Part shown: positions 28,850 to 37,584 of the stretch, one piece after another
Position numbering within the stretch: position 1 is the stretch's first letter
How the letters are laid out: each line of letters opens with the position of its first letter
Origin: Phytohabitans maris
GTDB lineage: Bacteria > Actinomycetota > Actinomycetes > Mycobacteriales > Micromonosporaceae
Assembly: GCF_031085175.1 (NCBI RefSeq)
Contig: NZ_JAVHUY010000041.1
Span: 1-64,000 of the forward strand
Length of the DNA: 64,000 nucleotides
Reading direction: 5' to 3'
Translations under genes and position numbers: made by a program
The notes under the pieces: generated by a model
The model's database searches: none
Seen by the model: the letters and a program-made list of their open reading frames with translations, nothing else
Told to the model about the DNA's origin: nothing

Positions 28850-31800
28850 GTGGGCACGGTGTTGTTCACCCGCAAGGCGCGGCGGGCCGGGCCGGTGGCG
28901 CCCGTCGACGAGATCACCCTCCAGGAGCCGCCGGTCATCCCGGAGCCGGCCGAGCGGGGCCTCAGCGCGGTGCTGATGCTCGCGCCGATGGCCATCGCGT
29001 CACTGGCCATGGTCCTGATCTTCCTGCGCCCCAACGCCGGCGCGCTCGCCTACGTCGGCGTCGGGCTGATGGTGCTCTCCGCGGCCGCGATGCTCGTCGT
29101 ACCGCTGATCCGCAACGCCGGGCAGCACAAGCACCGGCTCAACGGCGAGCGCCGCGACTACCTGCGCTACCTGGGGCAGGTCCGGCGCAAGGTGCGGGGC
29201 GCGCTCACCGAGGAGCGGCGCGCCGCCCGGTGGCAGCACCCCGACCCCGGCGCGCTCTGGTCGATCGCGCTGAGCCAGCGGCTCTGGGAGCGGCGCACCG
29301 CGCACGAGGACTTCGGCGAGGTACGGCTCGGGCTCGGCACCCGCCGCTCCACGCTGCGCCTGGTGCCGCCGCAGAGCAAGCCGGTGGAAGACCTGGAGCC
29401 GCTGGCCGCGCACGCGCTGCGCCGCTTCCTGCGGGCGTACACGACGTTGCAGGACGCGCCGATCGCCGTGTACCTGCGCGGGTTCGCCCGGATCGGGGTC
29501 CGCGGCGACACCCCGGCCATCCGGGCGCTGCTGCGCGCGGCGCTCGCCCAGACCGCCGTCGCGCACTCCCCGCAGGAGCTGCGCCTGGTGGTCGCCTCCA
29601 GCCACCCGGACTGGGCCTGGGCCAAGTGGCTGCCGCACGTGCAGGACGAGACGGTCCCGGACGTGACCGGTACCCGCCGGCTGTTCGCCACGGAGGCGGC
29701 CGAGCTCGACGAGGTGCTGGCCGCGCTCGGCGTACCGGACCGGCCGGGCTTCGAGCCGGACACCCCGGTCACGGCCGTCGAGCCGTTCGTCGTGGTGGTC
29801 CTCGACGGGCCGCACCTGCCGGCCGACCACCGCCTGGCGATGGAGGGGTACCGCAACCTCGTCGTCCTCGACGCCGGCGGGACGCTGGGCTGGGAGGCCC
29901 GCCCGCACACGCTGCTGCTGGAGGTGGACGGGGAGCGGCTGAGCACCGTCACGTTCGACCACCTGGGGAAGGTGAGCGCCAATCCGCTGGGCCGCCCGGA
30001 CCGGATGGGGCCGGTCGCCGCCGCGGCGCTGGCCCGCTCGATCGCCCGGTACCGGGTCGGCCAGGGCACCGACACCGAGGAGCCGCTCGCCGGCGACTAC
30101 GACCTGGCCGGCCTGCTGCACCTCGGCGATCTGTCCACATTCGACCCCGCGGCGTACCGGGCCGGGCGGAGCGCGGCGCAGCGGCTGCGGGTACCGATCG
30201 GCATGTCCACCACCGGCACCCCGATCGAGCTGGACATCAAGGAGGCGGCCGAGGGTGGCATGGGGCCGCACGGGATGCTGATCGGCGCCACCGGGTCCGG
30301 CAAGAGCGAGCTGCTGCGCACGCTGGTGCTGGCGCTCGCCGCCCGGCACTCCTCCGAGGAGCTCAACCTCGTCCTGGTCGACTTCAAGGGCGGCGCGGCG
30401 TTCCTCGGCTTCGAACGGCTGCCGCACACCTCCGCCGTCATCACCAACCTGGCCGAGGAGCTGGAGCTGGTCGACCGCATGCAGGACGCGCTCACCGGCG
30501 AGCTGAACCGCCGCCAGGAGCACCTGCGCGCGACCGGCTACCCGTCCCGCCGCGACTACGAGCAGGCCCGCGCCGAAGGGGTCCGGCTGGAGCCGATGCC
30601 GGCGCTGTTCATCGTGGTGGACGAGTTCAGCGAGATGCTCAGCAACAAGCCGGAGTTCATCGACGTCTTCGCGATGATCGGCCGGCTGGGGCGGAGCCTC
30701 GGCGTACACCTGCTGCTGGCCAGCCAGCGCCTGGACGACGGGCGCATCCACGCGATCGAGACCCACCTGTCGTACCGGATCGGCCTGCGCACCTTCTCCT
30801 CGATGGAGAGCCGCAGCGTGATCGGCGTACCGGACGCGTACGAGCTGCCCAACGTGCCCGGCAACGGCTACCTGCGGCCGGACACCCAGACACTGATCCG
30901 CTTCAAGGCCGCGTACTGCTCCGGGCCGTACCGCCCGCCGGGCCAGCGGCGCCGCCGGGCGGCTGGGGCCGGGCTGGTCCCGTTCGGCACCGCGCACCTG
31001 CGCCCGGAGGAGCCGGCCACGCCCGAGCCGGACCAGCAGCCGGAGAGCGAGGAGAAGCCACCGGTCCTGGCCGACGTACTGCTGGAGGTGCTGCGCGGCC
31101 ACGGCCCGGCGGCGCACCAGGTGTGGCTGCCGCCGCTGAAGGAGACCGCCACCCTGGAGAAGCTGCTGCCGCCCCTGGTCGAGCACCCGCGGCTCGGCGT
31201 ACGCCCGGTCGGCGAGTACGACACCGGCCAGCTCACCGTACCGGTCGGCCTCGTCGACCTCCCCGCCCAGCAGCGGCGCGAGCTGCTCCTGGCCAGCCTG
31301 GCCGGCAGCGCCGGCAACATCGGCGTCGTCGGCGGCCCGCAGGCCGGCAAGAGCACCCTGCTGCGCACGCTGATCTGCTCGCTCGCCCTCACCCACACCG
31401 CCGAGGAGGTGCAGATCTACTGCCTCGACTTCGGTGGCGGCGCGCTCGCCTCACTGGCCCGCCTGCCGCACGTCGGCAGCGTCGCCGGCCGGCTGGACCG
31501 CGACCGGGTCACCCGGACCGTGCTGGAGATGACCAACCTGCTGGCCCGGCGCGAGCAGATCTTCGCCAGCAACGGCATCGACTCGATGCTCAGCTACCGC
31601 CGCGCCCGCCGCAACGGCCAGTTCCGCGACCAGGACCCGTACGGCGACGTCTTCCTCGTCGTGGACGGCTGGTACACGGTCCGGCAGGACTTCCAGGAGC
31701 TGGACGACCGCTTCGGCGAGTTGGCCGCGCGCGGCTTGAGCTTCGGCATCCACCTCGCCGTCTCCGCCGGCCGCTGGTCGGAGATCCGGCCCTGGCTGCG

Positions 31801-32794
31801 CGACGTGCTCGGCACCCGCTTCGAACTGCGGCTCGGCGACCCGGTGGAGTCGGAGGTCAACAGCCGCGTCGCCGCGACCGTGCCGGCCATCCCGGGCCGC
31901 GGCATCACCTCCGACCGGCAGCACTTCCTGACCGCCCTGCCCCGCATCGACGGGTACCAGACCACGGACGACCTCGCCGAGGCGACGGCGGAGCTGGTCG
32001 AGGTGCTGGACGTACCGACCGCGCCGCGCGCCCCGCAGGTGCGGCTGCTGCCCGACCGGCTGCCCGCGACCGCGCTGCCGGCGCCGACCGCGCCCTCCCG
32101 CGAGGCCGAGGTGCGCGTACCGCTCGGCCTCGACGACGCCCGCCTGGAGCCGCTCTGGCACGACTTCGACACCAACCCGCACCTGCTCGTCTTCGGCGAC
32201 ACGGAGACCGGCAAGACCAACCTGCTGCGGCACATCGCCCGCTCGGTCGCCGCGCACCACCCGCCGGCCGAGGCCCGCGTGGTCTTCGGCGACTTCCGCC
32301 GCGAGCTGCACGAGGCGATCCCCGAGGCGCACCAGATCGGCTACTCGATGTCCGTCGACCGCCTCGCCGCGACGATGGCCGAGGCCGGCCAGATCCTGAC
32401 CGGCCGCCTGCCCGGCCCGGACATCCCACCCGGCCGGCTGCCCAAACGCGACTGGTGGACCGGCGGCCGGCTGTTCATCATCATCGACGACTTCGAGCTC
32501 ATCGAGGGCGGCCGCGAAGCCCCGCTGCAGCCGCTGCTCCCCCTGCTCCCGCACGGCGCCGACATCGGCCTCCACCTGATCATCGCGCGCAGCACCAGCG
32601 GCGCCGGCCGCGCGATGACCAACCCGGTGATGCGCCGCGCCTGGGAGCTCGGCTCGCCGGCGGTGCTGCTGTCGTGCCCGCGCGAGGAGGGCGCCTTCCT
32701 CGGCACGGTACGGCCGCGCAAGCTGCCCACCGGCCGCGGCCAGTACGTCAACCGCCGGCGCCAGGTCCGCCTCGTCCAGACCCCGCAGACCTGA
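28850..32794 (+). CDS. eccC: Type VII secretion ATPase EccC (three FtsK/SpoIIIE domains)
   Basis: This 1,314-residue protein starts at a GTG with GAAGGAG upstream and is a fused EccCa-EccCb type. Two transmembrane helices lie at about 38-85. ATPase 1 has Walker A GATGSGKS at 479-486 and Walker B VVDEF with Asp591-Glu592. ATPase 2 has GGPQAGKS at about 828-835, but its Walker B reads VVDGW, lacking the catalytic Glu. ATPase 3 has GDTETGKT at about 1116-1123 and IIDDF. This matches the known pattern of an active first domain and regulatory later domains that bind the substrate signal. It is the motor that recognises WXG100 cargo. It diverges from the rest of the locus, so the shared 167-bp gap likely holds both promoters. 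Confidence 0.96.
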   Translation: MGTVLFTRKARRAGPVAPVDEITLQEPPVIPEPAERGLSAVLMLAPMAIASLAMVLIFLRPNAGALAYVGVGLMVLSAAAMLVVPLIRNAGQHKHRLNGERRDYLRYLGQVRRKVRGALTEERRAARWQHPDPGALWSIALSQRLWERRTAHEDFGEVRLGLGTRRSTLRLVPPQSKPVEDLEPLAAHALRRFLRAYTTLQDAPIAVYLRGFARIGVRGDTPAIRALLRAALAQTAVAHSPQELRLVVASSHPDWAWAKWLPHVQDETVPDVTGTRRLFATEAAELDEVLAALGVPDRPGFEPDTPVTAVEPFVVVVLDGPHLPADHRLAMEGYRNLVVLDAGGTLGWEARPHTLLLEVDGERLSTVTFDHLGKVSANPLGRPDRMGPVAAAALARSIARYRVGQGTDTEEPLAGDYDLAGLLHLGDLSTFDPAAYRAGRSAAQRLRVPIGMSTTGTPIELDIKEAAEGGMGPHGMLIGATGSGKSELLRTLVLALAARHSSEELNLVLVDFKGGAAFLGFERLPHTSAVITNLAEELELVDRMQDALTGELNRRQEHLRATGYPSRRDYEQARAEGVRLEPMPALFIVVDEFSEMLSNKPEFIDVFAMIGRLGRSLGVHLLLASQRLDDGRIHAIETHLSYRIGLRTFSSMESRSVIGVPDAYELPNVPGNGYLRPDTQTLIRFKAAYCSGPYRPPGQRRRRAAGAGLVPFGTAHLRPEEPATPEPDQQPESEEKPPVLADVLLEVLRGHGPAAHQVWLPPLKETATLEKLLPPLVEHPRLGVRPVGEYDTGQLTVPVGLVDLPAQQRRELLLASLAGSAGNIGVVGGPQAGKSTLLRTLICSLALTHTAEEVQIYCLDFGGGALASLARLPHVGSVAGRLDRDRVTRTVLEMTNLLARREQIFASNGIDSMLSYRRARRNGQFRDQDPYGDVFLVVDGWYTVRQDFQELDDRFGELAARGLSFGIHLAVSAGRWSEIRPWLRDVLGTRFELRLGDPVESEVNSRVAATVPAIPGRGITSDRQHFLTALPRIDGYQTTDDLAEATAELVEVLDVPTAPRAPQVRLLPDRLPATALPAPTAPSREAEVRVPLGLDDARLEPLWHDFDTNPHLLVFGDTETGKTNLLRHIARSVAAHHPPAEARVVFGDFRRELHEAIPEAHQIGYSMSVDRLAATMAEAGQILTGRLPGPDIPPGRLPKRDWWTGGRLFIIIDDFELIEGGREAPLQPLLPLLPHGADIGLHLIIARSTSGAGRAMTNPVMRRAWELGSPAVLLSCPREEGAFLGTVRPRKLPTGRGQYVNRRRQVRLVQTPQT

Positions 32795-32818
32795 GGATCC
32801 ACAATAGACATTAGGGCT

Positions 32819-32835
32819 ACCGCGACCTCCGCGGT
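32819..32835 (+). terminator. Possible eccC terminator hairpin
   Basis: ACCGCG and CGCGGT flank a 5-nt loop 25 bp after the eccC stop codon. The stem is short and no T-run follows, so this is a weak call. Confidence 0.3.
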
Positions 32836-33056
32836 GGTCCAGACACCACGATGCCCGCGGCACGCGGCACGCGCCGCAACCGCCGTCGCGAGCGTCGGGC
32901 TTGTGAAGCGCGAAGGGTGAGGCCGCGGGCGCGACGGTCCGGCCCCAATGCCACTCACGCTGATTCGGTCAAGGCCCGGTGAACTGGGCACGCTCGCGAA
33001 CTCCAGGCCGTCGCCCGGCCCGCGCGGGCCGCGGTCACCACCGGGCGGGTGGTCGA

Positions 33057-33104
33057 GATCGTGGTACGCAGTTGCCCCCGGGCGGGCGGATCCGTACCAC
33101 GATC
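33057..33104. repeat. 48-nt palindromic repeat, copy A
   Basis: The arms GATCGTGGTACG and CGTACCACGATC enclose a GC-rich interior. Its length is exactly that of the three other copies in the window. Confidence 0.85.
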
Positions 33105-33172
33105 TGCTGGGACGGTCCGCTCTTGAGCCGTGCGTCCCTTGATCGGCGTCGGGGCGTGGGCTGGCTCGTGCG

Positions 33173-33220
33173 GATCGTGGTACCTGGCTGTCGCCAGAGC
33201 TACAGCCAGGTACCACGATC
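33173..33220. repeat. 48-nt palindromic repeat, copy B
   Basis: This copy has perfect 19-nt arms around a 10-nt loop. The inner stem sequence differs from that of the other copies but pairs fully, which suggests that base pairing is what is conserved. Confidence 0.88.
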
Positions 33221-33230
33221 TGCGGCTTGG

Positions 33231-33278
33231 GATCGTGGTATCCAGGTGCCCTCGGAGGGGCACTGAAATACCACGATC
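33231..33278. repeat. 48-nt palindromic repeat, copy C
   Basis: Outer arms GATCGTGGTAT and ATACCACGATC and an inner GTGCCC/GGGCAC stem are visible. It begins only 10 nt after copy B. Confidence 0.85.
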
Positions 33279-33388
33279 GCCGACGCGTCGACCGGTTTGG
33301 GTCAAGCCGTCGCGCGCAGGAGGGGAGTGGCATTGGGCTGGACCGCCGTGGACGTCGGCGTGGCTCGCATCTGTCTCTTGGGTTGGAT

Positions 33389-33495
33389 CCGCTAGTGCGC
33401 TGGCCACTAACCTTTGCCGGCTTCGCCGGCCCGGGTGACCAGCGGCCGAAGGCCGCCGGTCACCCGGTGAACGTTAGTGGCCACCGCACTAGCGG
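33389..33495. repeat. 107-bp multi-stem inverted repeat at the 3' end of mycP
   Basis: The 23-nt outer arms (33389-33411 and 33473-33495) match with one mismatch and contain CTAGTGCG and GGCCACTAAC. Inside are two further hairpins, GCCGG-CTTCG-CCGGC and a longer one with GGGTGACC/GGTCACCC arms. The right arm contains the TAG stop of the mycosin gene. No target-site duplication is visible. Confidence 0.85.
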
Positions 33496-34682
33496 CGGGT
33501 CTGATCGACCACGGCTGAGCGGGCGGGGCGCCAGCGGCGGCGGTTGGCGGCGGGCAACAGGACCGCGAGCAGCGCCACCAGGCCGGTCGCGACCACCGCG
33601 GCGCCGGCGGCGAGCGCCGCGAGTCGTGGGCCGGTCGGGTCGGGCGGGGGCAGGTCGGGGTGGCGTGCCGCCGGGGGTGGCTCGGCCGCGCTCGCGCCGC
33701 CCTCCTCGGGGAGGACGGCGGAGACCGCGGCGGCCGGGTTGACCACGCCCCACCCGAACCCGGGGTCCGGCATCGCCGCGGCCGGATGGTCGGCGGTGGC
33801 GAGCAGCCGGGCCCGCACCTGCGCCGCGGTCAGCCCCGGCCGGTACGCCCGGACCAGCGCCGCCGTCCCGCTCACGAACGGTACGGCGTAGCTCGTGCCG
33901 CTCCCCTGCCAGTGTCCGGCGCCGCGCGGTCCCACGCTGGTCACGTCCACGCCGGGCGCGACCAGCCCGAGGTGCTTGCCGGTCTGGGAGAAGTTGGCGA
34001 GGCCGCCGCCGGAGTCGATCGCGCCCACGGCGACCACGGTGGGGAACGCGGCGGGGTAGGCGACCGTCTGGCCCCGCTCGGCGCCGTTGGCGGCGGCCGC
34101 GACGACCACGACGTCGCGCCGCTCGGCGTACTCCACGGCGGCGACCAGGCTCGGATCCGGCACCGGCGTACTGGCCGAGATGTTGACGACCTTGGCACCG
34201 GCGTCCACCGCGGCGCGCACGCCTTGGGCGAGCCGGGCCGCGGTGCCGTCCTCCATCGTGTTGGCCACCCGGACCGGCAGGATCCGCGCGTCCGGCGCGA
34301 CACCGGTAAACCCGGTCCCCTCCGCCGGGGCCGCGGCGACGATACCGGCGACGAAGGTGCCGTGGCCGAAGCAGTCGTTGTCGGCGCGGGGCCGGCCGGT
34401 CGCGGTGAGATCCTGGCCGGGCAGCACGCGGCCGCGAAGCTGCGGGGTGCCCCCGTCGACGCCGGTGTCCACCACGGCGACCGTCACGCCCTGCCCGCGG
34501 GACAGGGGCCAGGCCCGCTCGACGCCGAGGCGCTGCTGGCCCCACGGTACCCCGGTCTCGGTGCTCGTCGGCGCCGGCAGGCAGGCACCGTCCGCAGTGG
34601 ACGGTGGGGTCGGCACCGCGGCGACGGCGACCAGCGCGACCGCCGCGACCACCCGCGGCGCCGGGCGTCCGAAGGCCGTCAC
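33489..34682 (-). CDS. mycP: Type VII secretion mycosin (subtilisin-like serine protease)
   Basis: This 397-residue S8-family protease carries a signal peptide (about 1-30), a catalytic Asp72 in VVDTGVD, His107 in CFGHGTF, an oxyanion Asn199 in AAAANGAE and Ser264 in GSGTSYA, so all catalytic residues are present. A Pro-rich stretch and one C-terminal transmembrane helix (about 353-373) anchor it outside the membrane, as in MycP. It caps the EccBCDE-type pore and can process substrates. The GTG start overlaps the stop of the upstream 927-residue gene by 4 bp. Its TAG stop lies inside a palindromic element. Confidence 0.94.
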   Translation of the reverse strand: MTAFGRPAPRVVAAVALVAVAAVPTPPSTADGACLPAPTSTETGVPWGQQRLGVERAWPLSRGQGVTVAVVDTGVDGGTPQLRGRVLPGQDLTATGRPRADNDCFGHGTFVAGIVAAAPAEGTGFTGVAPDARILPVRVANTMEDGTAARLAQGVRAAVDAGAKVVNISASTPVPDPSLVAAVEYAERRDVVVVAAAANGAERGQTVAYPAAFPTVVAVGAIDSGGGLANFSQTGKHLGLVAPGVDVTSVGPRGAGHWQGSGTSYAVPFVSGTAALVRAYRPGLTAAQVRARLLATADHPAAAMPDPGFGWGVVNPAAAVSAVLPEEGGASAAEPPPAARHPDLPPPDPTGPRLAALAAGAAVVATGLVALLAVLLPAANRRRWRPARSAVVDQTRR

Positions 34683-37462
34683 GGGTACGCCACCGCCGCG
34701 CCGGCGGCACCCAGGGCCGGGCCGGCCAGCCGCTGCATCAGATCGGCGTCCTCGACCGCGCGCGGCGGCTGGCTCTGCCGGTGTGCCAGGGCCCGGGCCA
34801 GCCGGTCGAGCGCGAGGCGGTCCGCGTCGTCCGGACCGTTCGCGGCGGCCCGCTCGCCCGGCGGCACCTCCCGCAGCAGGACCGCGGTGCCGGGCAGGGC
34901 GGCGCCGTCCCCGCCCTTCGCCTCGGACCTGCGCACCTCCAGCACCTTGAACCGCGTTCCGCCCAGGAAGGCCGCCTCCTCCAGGACCCGGTCGCGCGGG
35001 GCGAGCACCGAGATCTGGCGCGCGGTCCGGGACAGGATCAGCAGGTCGACGTTCGCGCCGGGAACCGCGACGTCCAGGCCGGCGCTCGCGCTCCGGAACG
35101 CCGGCTCGGTCAGCACCTCACCCACCGGGTAGCTCAGCTCGACCGGCCCGGCGACCGTAGCCTGGCAGAGCACCGCGCGGCGGTGCAGCGGCAGCCGGCG
35201 CATCCCGGAGACCAGGCAGGCCAGGTACCCGTCGAGCTCCGGCGGGCGGCCCGCGCGGAGCGCCGCGTTGAGCCGCACCGCTCCCCAGCCGCCGCCGCCA
35301 AGGTAGACGCAGACCGCCGCGTAGTCCGCCTTCGCGCCCGGCGAGTCGTCGCGCAGCGCCGGCCAGGTGGAGAGGGCCGCGTTGACGGTCGCCAGCGAGT
35401 CGGTGAAGGCCGGCCCGAGCGCCGCCACGAACGCGCGCTGCTCCGCCGCCGTACTCGCCCGGTCCGCCAGGCGCACCGGCACCGCCGGGGCCACCGGGGC
35501 CGTCACCGTCACGGCCGGTGCCTCAGGGGCGGGCGGCGGCTCGTCCGTCGAAGGCTCGGCCACCGTGATCACCGGCGCCGCGACAACCATCGGGTACGCG
35601 GTGGCGCCCGGCCCGCTCGCGCCGGCCGCCGCCTGAGCGGGCACGGCGGCGGTCGCGCTTGCCTGCGCCAGGTCAGGCACGCCGGCCGTTACAGGGTCGG
35701 GCGCGCCGTCGGGCACCGGGGCGGGCGCGGTTGGCGGCAACGGATCGGGAGCCCACGGCGGCGGATGGGGTGCGTTACCCGGCACGGGATCGGGCGCCGC
35801 GGGCGGCGGCACCGGCACCGGGTTGGAGACCACGCGGGTCGGTGGCGCGGACACGGCCAGCGGCGGCCACGCGCCCACCGGCCGGGCTGGCGCGGGCAGT
35901 GGCCCGACGTCAGCGGGCGGTGCTGGCGCGGGCAGCGGCCCAGCGTCGACCGGCTGAGCTGGCGCGGGCGGAGGCCCAAGGTCAGCGGGCACCGGCTCAA
36001 CGTCGGCCGGCTGGGCTGGCGCGGGCGGAGACCCAAGGTCAGCGGGCACCGGCTCAACGCCGACCGGTTGGGCTGGGGCGGGCGGCGGTCCCGCCGCCGG
36101 CAGCGGCTCGGTGTGCTCCAAGAGCGGCGCCTCAGGCTGCTCCAAAGGCAGCGGCTCGGCGGCCTTCGGGAGCGGCGGCTCAATGGGCGCCGAGAGCGGC
36201 GGGTGGGCGTCCTCTTCGGAGAGTGGCGGCCACGCGGACACCGAAGGCGGCGGCCCGAACACCGACGGCGGCGGCTCGAACACCGACGACGACGGCGGCG
36301 GCGGCTGGGACAGCCAGGAGGGCGCCGGCGATATGGGCGCCTGCGGCAGCGGCGCGGGCTCCGAGAGCGGCAGCACCGACACCCAGGACAGCTGCGGCGG
36401 CACCGGAGGCAGCGGGTCGGGCGCCGGCGCCGGCGGCGCGGACGTTGGGGCGAGCGGCGGCAAGGGCGCCGCGGGAAGTGGCGGTGCGGAGACGCGGGGC
36501 GGCGGTGCGGATGCCCGGGGCGACGAGGCGACGCCGGGCGGCACGCCCTCCGTCTCCCAGCCGGCCTCCTCGGCCACGGCGGCGATCTCGGCGCGCCGCT
36601 CGGGGTCGGCCTCGCCGGTCACTCTCAGCAGCAGCGCGCCGGGCGGGTCGGGTGGGGCGCCCGCGACCAGCCGGCGCAGCGCGTCCACCAGCGTCGCCGG
36701 CACCGGAAAGCCCACCGTGCCAACGGAAATCGTCGACGAGAGCGGGTCCACGACGACCAGAGCGTCCGAAGTGTACAGTCCACCGGGGCGGAGCAGGATG
36801 CCGGCCGGCACCACCTCGGCGACGACGTCCCCCTCGTCCCCGAGCCACCAGAGCCGGGTGTCCCGCCGCAGCCAGCCGGCCGTGAGCGCGGACGGTACCC
36901 GCTCGCCGGGGCGCCCGTCCGCCCGCGCCGGTCGCGCCGGCGTCTGCGGCGGTGGGCCCGGCGCCGGATACCGGTACCCGATGATGTCGCCGGCCCCGTC
37001 CGGGCCGAACAGCCGCCAGCCGGAGGCGCCGGAGGTCGGGCCGGCGTAGAGGCCGCCACCGGGCAGGAACGCGATCTGGCCGTCCGCCGCGACGAGGTCC
37101 ACACCGGACGTCCGGGAGAGCGCGGCCAGCCAGGCGACGTTCGCCGGGTCGGTGCCGCCGAGCCCCGGGTTGCCCAGCCAGACCCGCTCGCGGCCGGGAC
37201 GGGCCCGCGCCGCCGCGCACACCGCGTCCGCGAGCACGGTGCGGGCCTCGGGATGCCCGGCCGCGCCCGGAGACATCAGCACCAGCGGCTCGCCCGCCGT
37301 ACCGGCCGCCGTGCGCAGCATGCGCCAGTACACGTACGGCGGATCGGCGGGGTGGGTGATGAGCACGCCGACGCCGTAGTGTTCGACGATCAGGCCGTCG
37401 CCGCAGGCGGACGGCGCCGGCGTCCGCCAGTCGCGGAGCCGGCGCAGCGACATCCTGCCCAT
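34679..37462 (-). CDS. Secretion-locus protein with Pro-rich linker and degenerate ADP-ribosyltransferase-like C-terminus
   Basis: This 927-residue protein is read from the ATG at 37462; a second ATG at 37453 and an upstream GTG at 37540 are alternatives. Residues 1 to about 308 form a mixed alpha/beta domain of unknown family. A Pro/Ala/Ser linker with imperfect repeats of a PVPADLGPPPAPAQP type follows (about 310-660). The C-terminal domain (about 665-880) has the order expected of an ADP-ribosyltransferase fold: a strand where YRG is expected (here LCQ, so the NAD-binding Arg is missing), FRSAS, and EEAAFLGGTRFKV, whose second Glu aligns with the catalytic Glu. It is probably inactive or altered. 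No membrane helix is seen, so it is not EccE. It is coupled to mycP. Confidence 0.78.
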   Translation of the reverse strand: MGRMSLRRLRDWRTPAPSACGDGLIVEHYGVGVLITHPADPPYVYWRMLRTAAGTAGEPLVLMSPGAAGHPEARTVLADAVCAAARARPGRERVWLGNPGLGGTDPANVAWLAALSRTSGVDLVAADGQIAFLPGGGLYAGPTSGASGWRLFGPDGAGDIIGYRYPAPGPPPQTPARPARADGRPGERVPSALTAGWLRRDTRLWWLGDEGDVVAEVVPAGILLRPGGLYTSDALVVVDPLSSTISVGTVGFPVPATLVDALRRLVAGAPPDPPGALLLRVTGEADPERRAEIAAVAEEAGWETEGVPPGVASSPRASAPPPRVSAPPLPAAPLPPLAPTSAPPAPAPDPLPPVPPQLSWVSVLPLSEPAPLPQAPISPAPSWLSQPPPPSSSVFEPPPSVFGPPPSVSAWPPLSEEDAHPPLSAPIEPPLPKAAEPLPLEQPEAPLLEHTEPLPAAGPPPAPAQPVGVEPVPADLGSPPAPAQPADVEPVPADLGPPPAPAQPVDAGPLPAPAPPADVGPLPAPARPVGAWPPLAVSAPPTRVVSNPVPVPPPAAPDPVPGNAPHPPPWAPDPLPPTAPAPVPDGAPDPVTAGVPDLAQASATAAVPAQAAAGASGPGATAYPMVVAAPVITVAEPSTDEPPPAPEAPAVTVTAPVAPAVPVRLADRASTAAEQRAFVAALGPAFTDSLATVNAALSTWPALRDDSPGAKADYAAVCVYLGGGGWGAVRLNAALRAGRPPELDGYLACLVSGMRRLPLHRRAVLCQATVAGPVELSYPVGEVLTEPAFRSASAGLDVAVPGANVDLLILSRTARQISVLAPRDRVLEEAAFLGGTRFKVLEVRRSEAKGGDGAALPGTAVLLREVPPGERAAANGPDDADRLALDRLARALAHRQSQPPRAVEDADLMQRLAGPALGAAGAAVAYP

Positions 37463-37584
37463 GCCAGCAGCATGCCGGCCGCCGCCCGGCACCGGCGGGG
37501 GCGCGTCGCGCCCGCCGCCGGATCGGGGGTATTCCCTCACTGCCGGGCGGCTGCCGGGTCCAGCCCAGGCCGCCCAATCGGCGC

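Larger units (their letters stand above)
32795..33488. other. Non-coding gap between eccC and mycP with palindromic repeats
   Basis: This 694-bp stretch between the convergent eccC and mycosin genes has no credible reading frame. It holds a weak hairpin just after eccC (32819-32835), three 48-nt palindromes (33057, 33173, 33231) and most of a 107-bp multi-stem inverted repeat (33389-33495). The first 250 bp show nothing recognisable. Confidence 0.8.

Noticed and set aside
33057-33278. Three evenly sized palindromes as a possible CRISPR array
   Set aside because: Spacing is uneven (68 and 10 nt), the units are not identical inside, and no cas gene is present. A fourth copy lies alone 14.5 kb away.
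33389-33495. Cloverleaf-like folding as a tRNA
   Set aside because: There is no anticodon arm, T-loop sequence or acceptor end, and the long outer stem is not tRNA-like.
34679-37462. The 927-residue protein as EccE
   Set aside because: It lacks the two N-terminal transmembrane helices of EccE and has a Pro-rich linker and an ART-like end instead.
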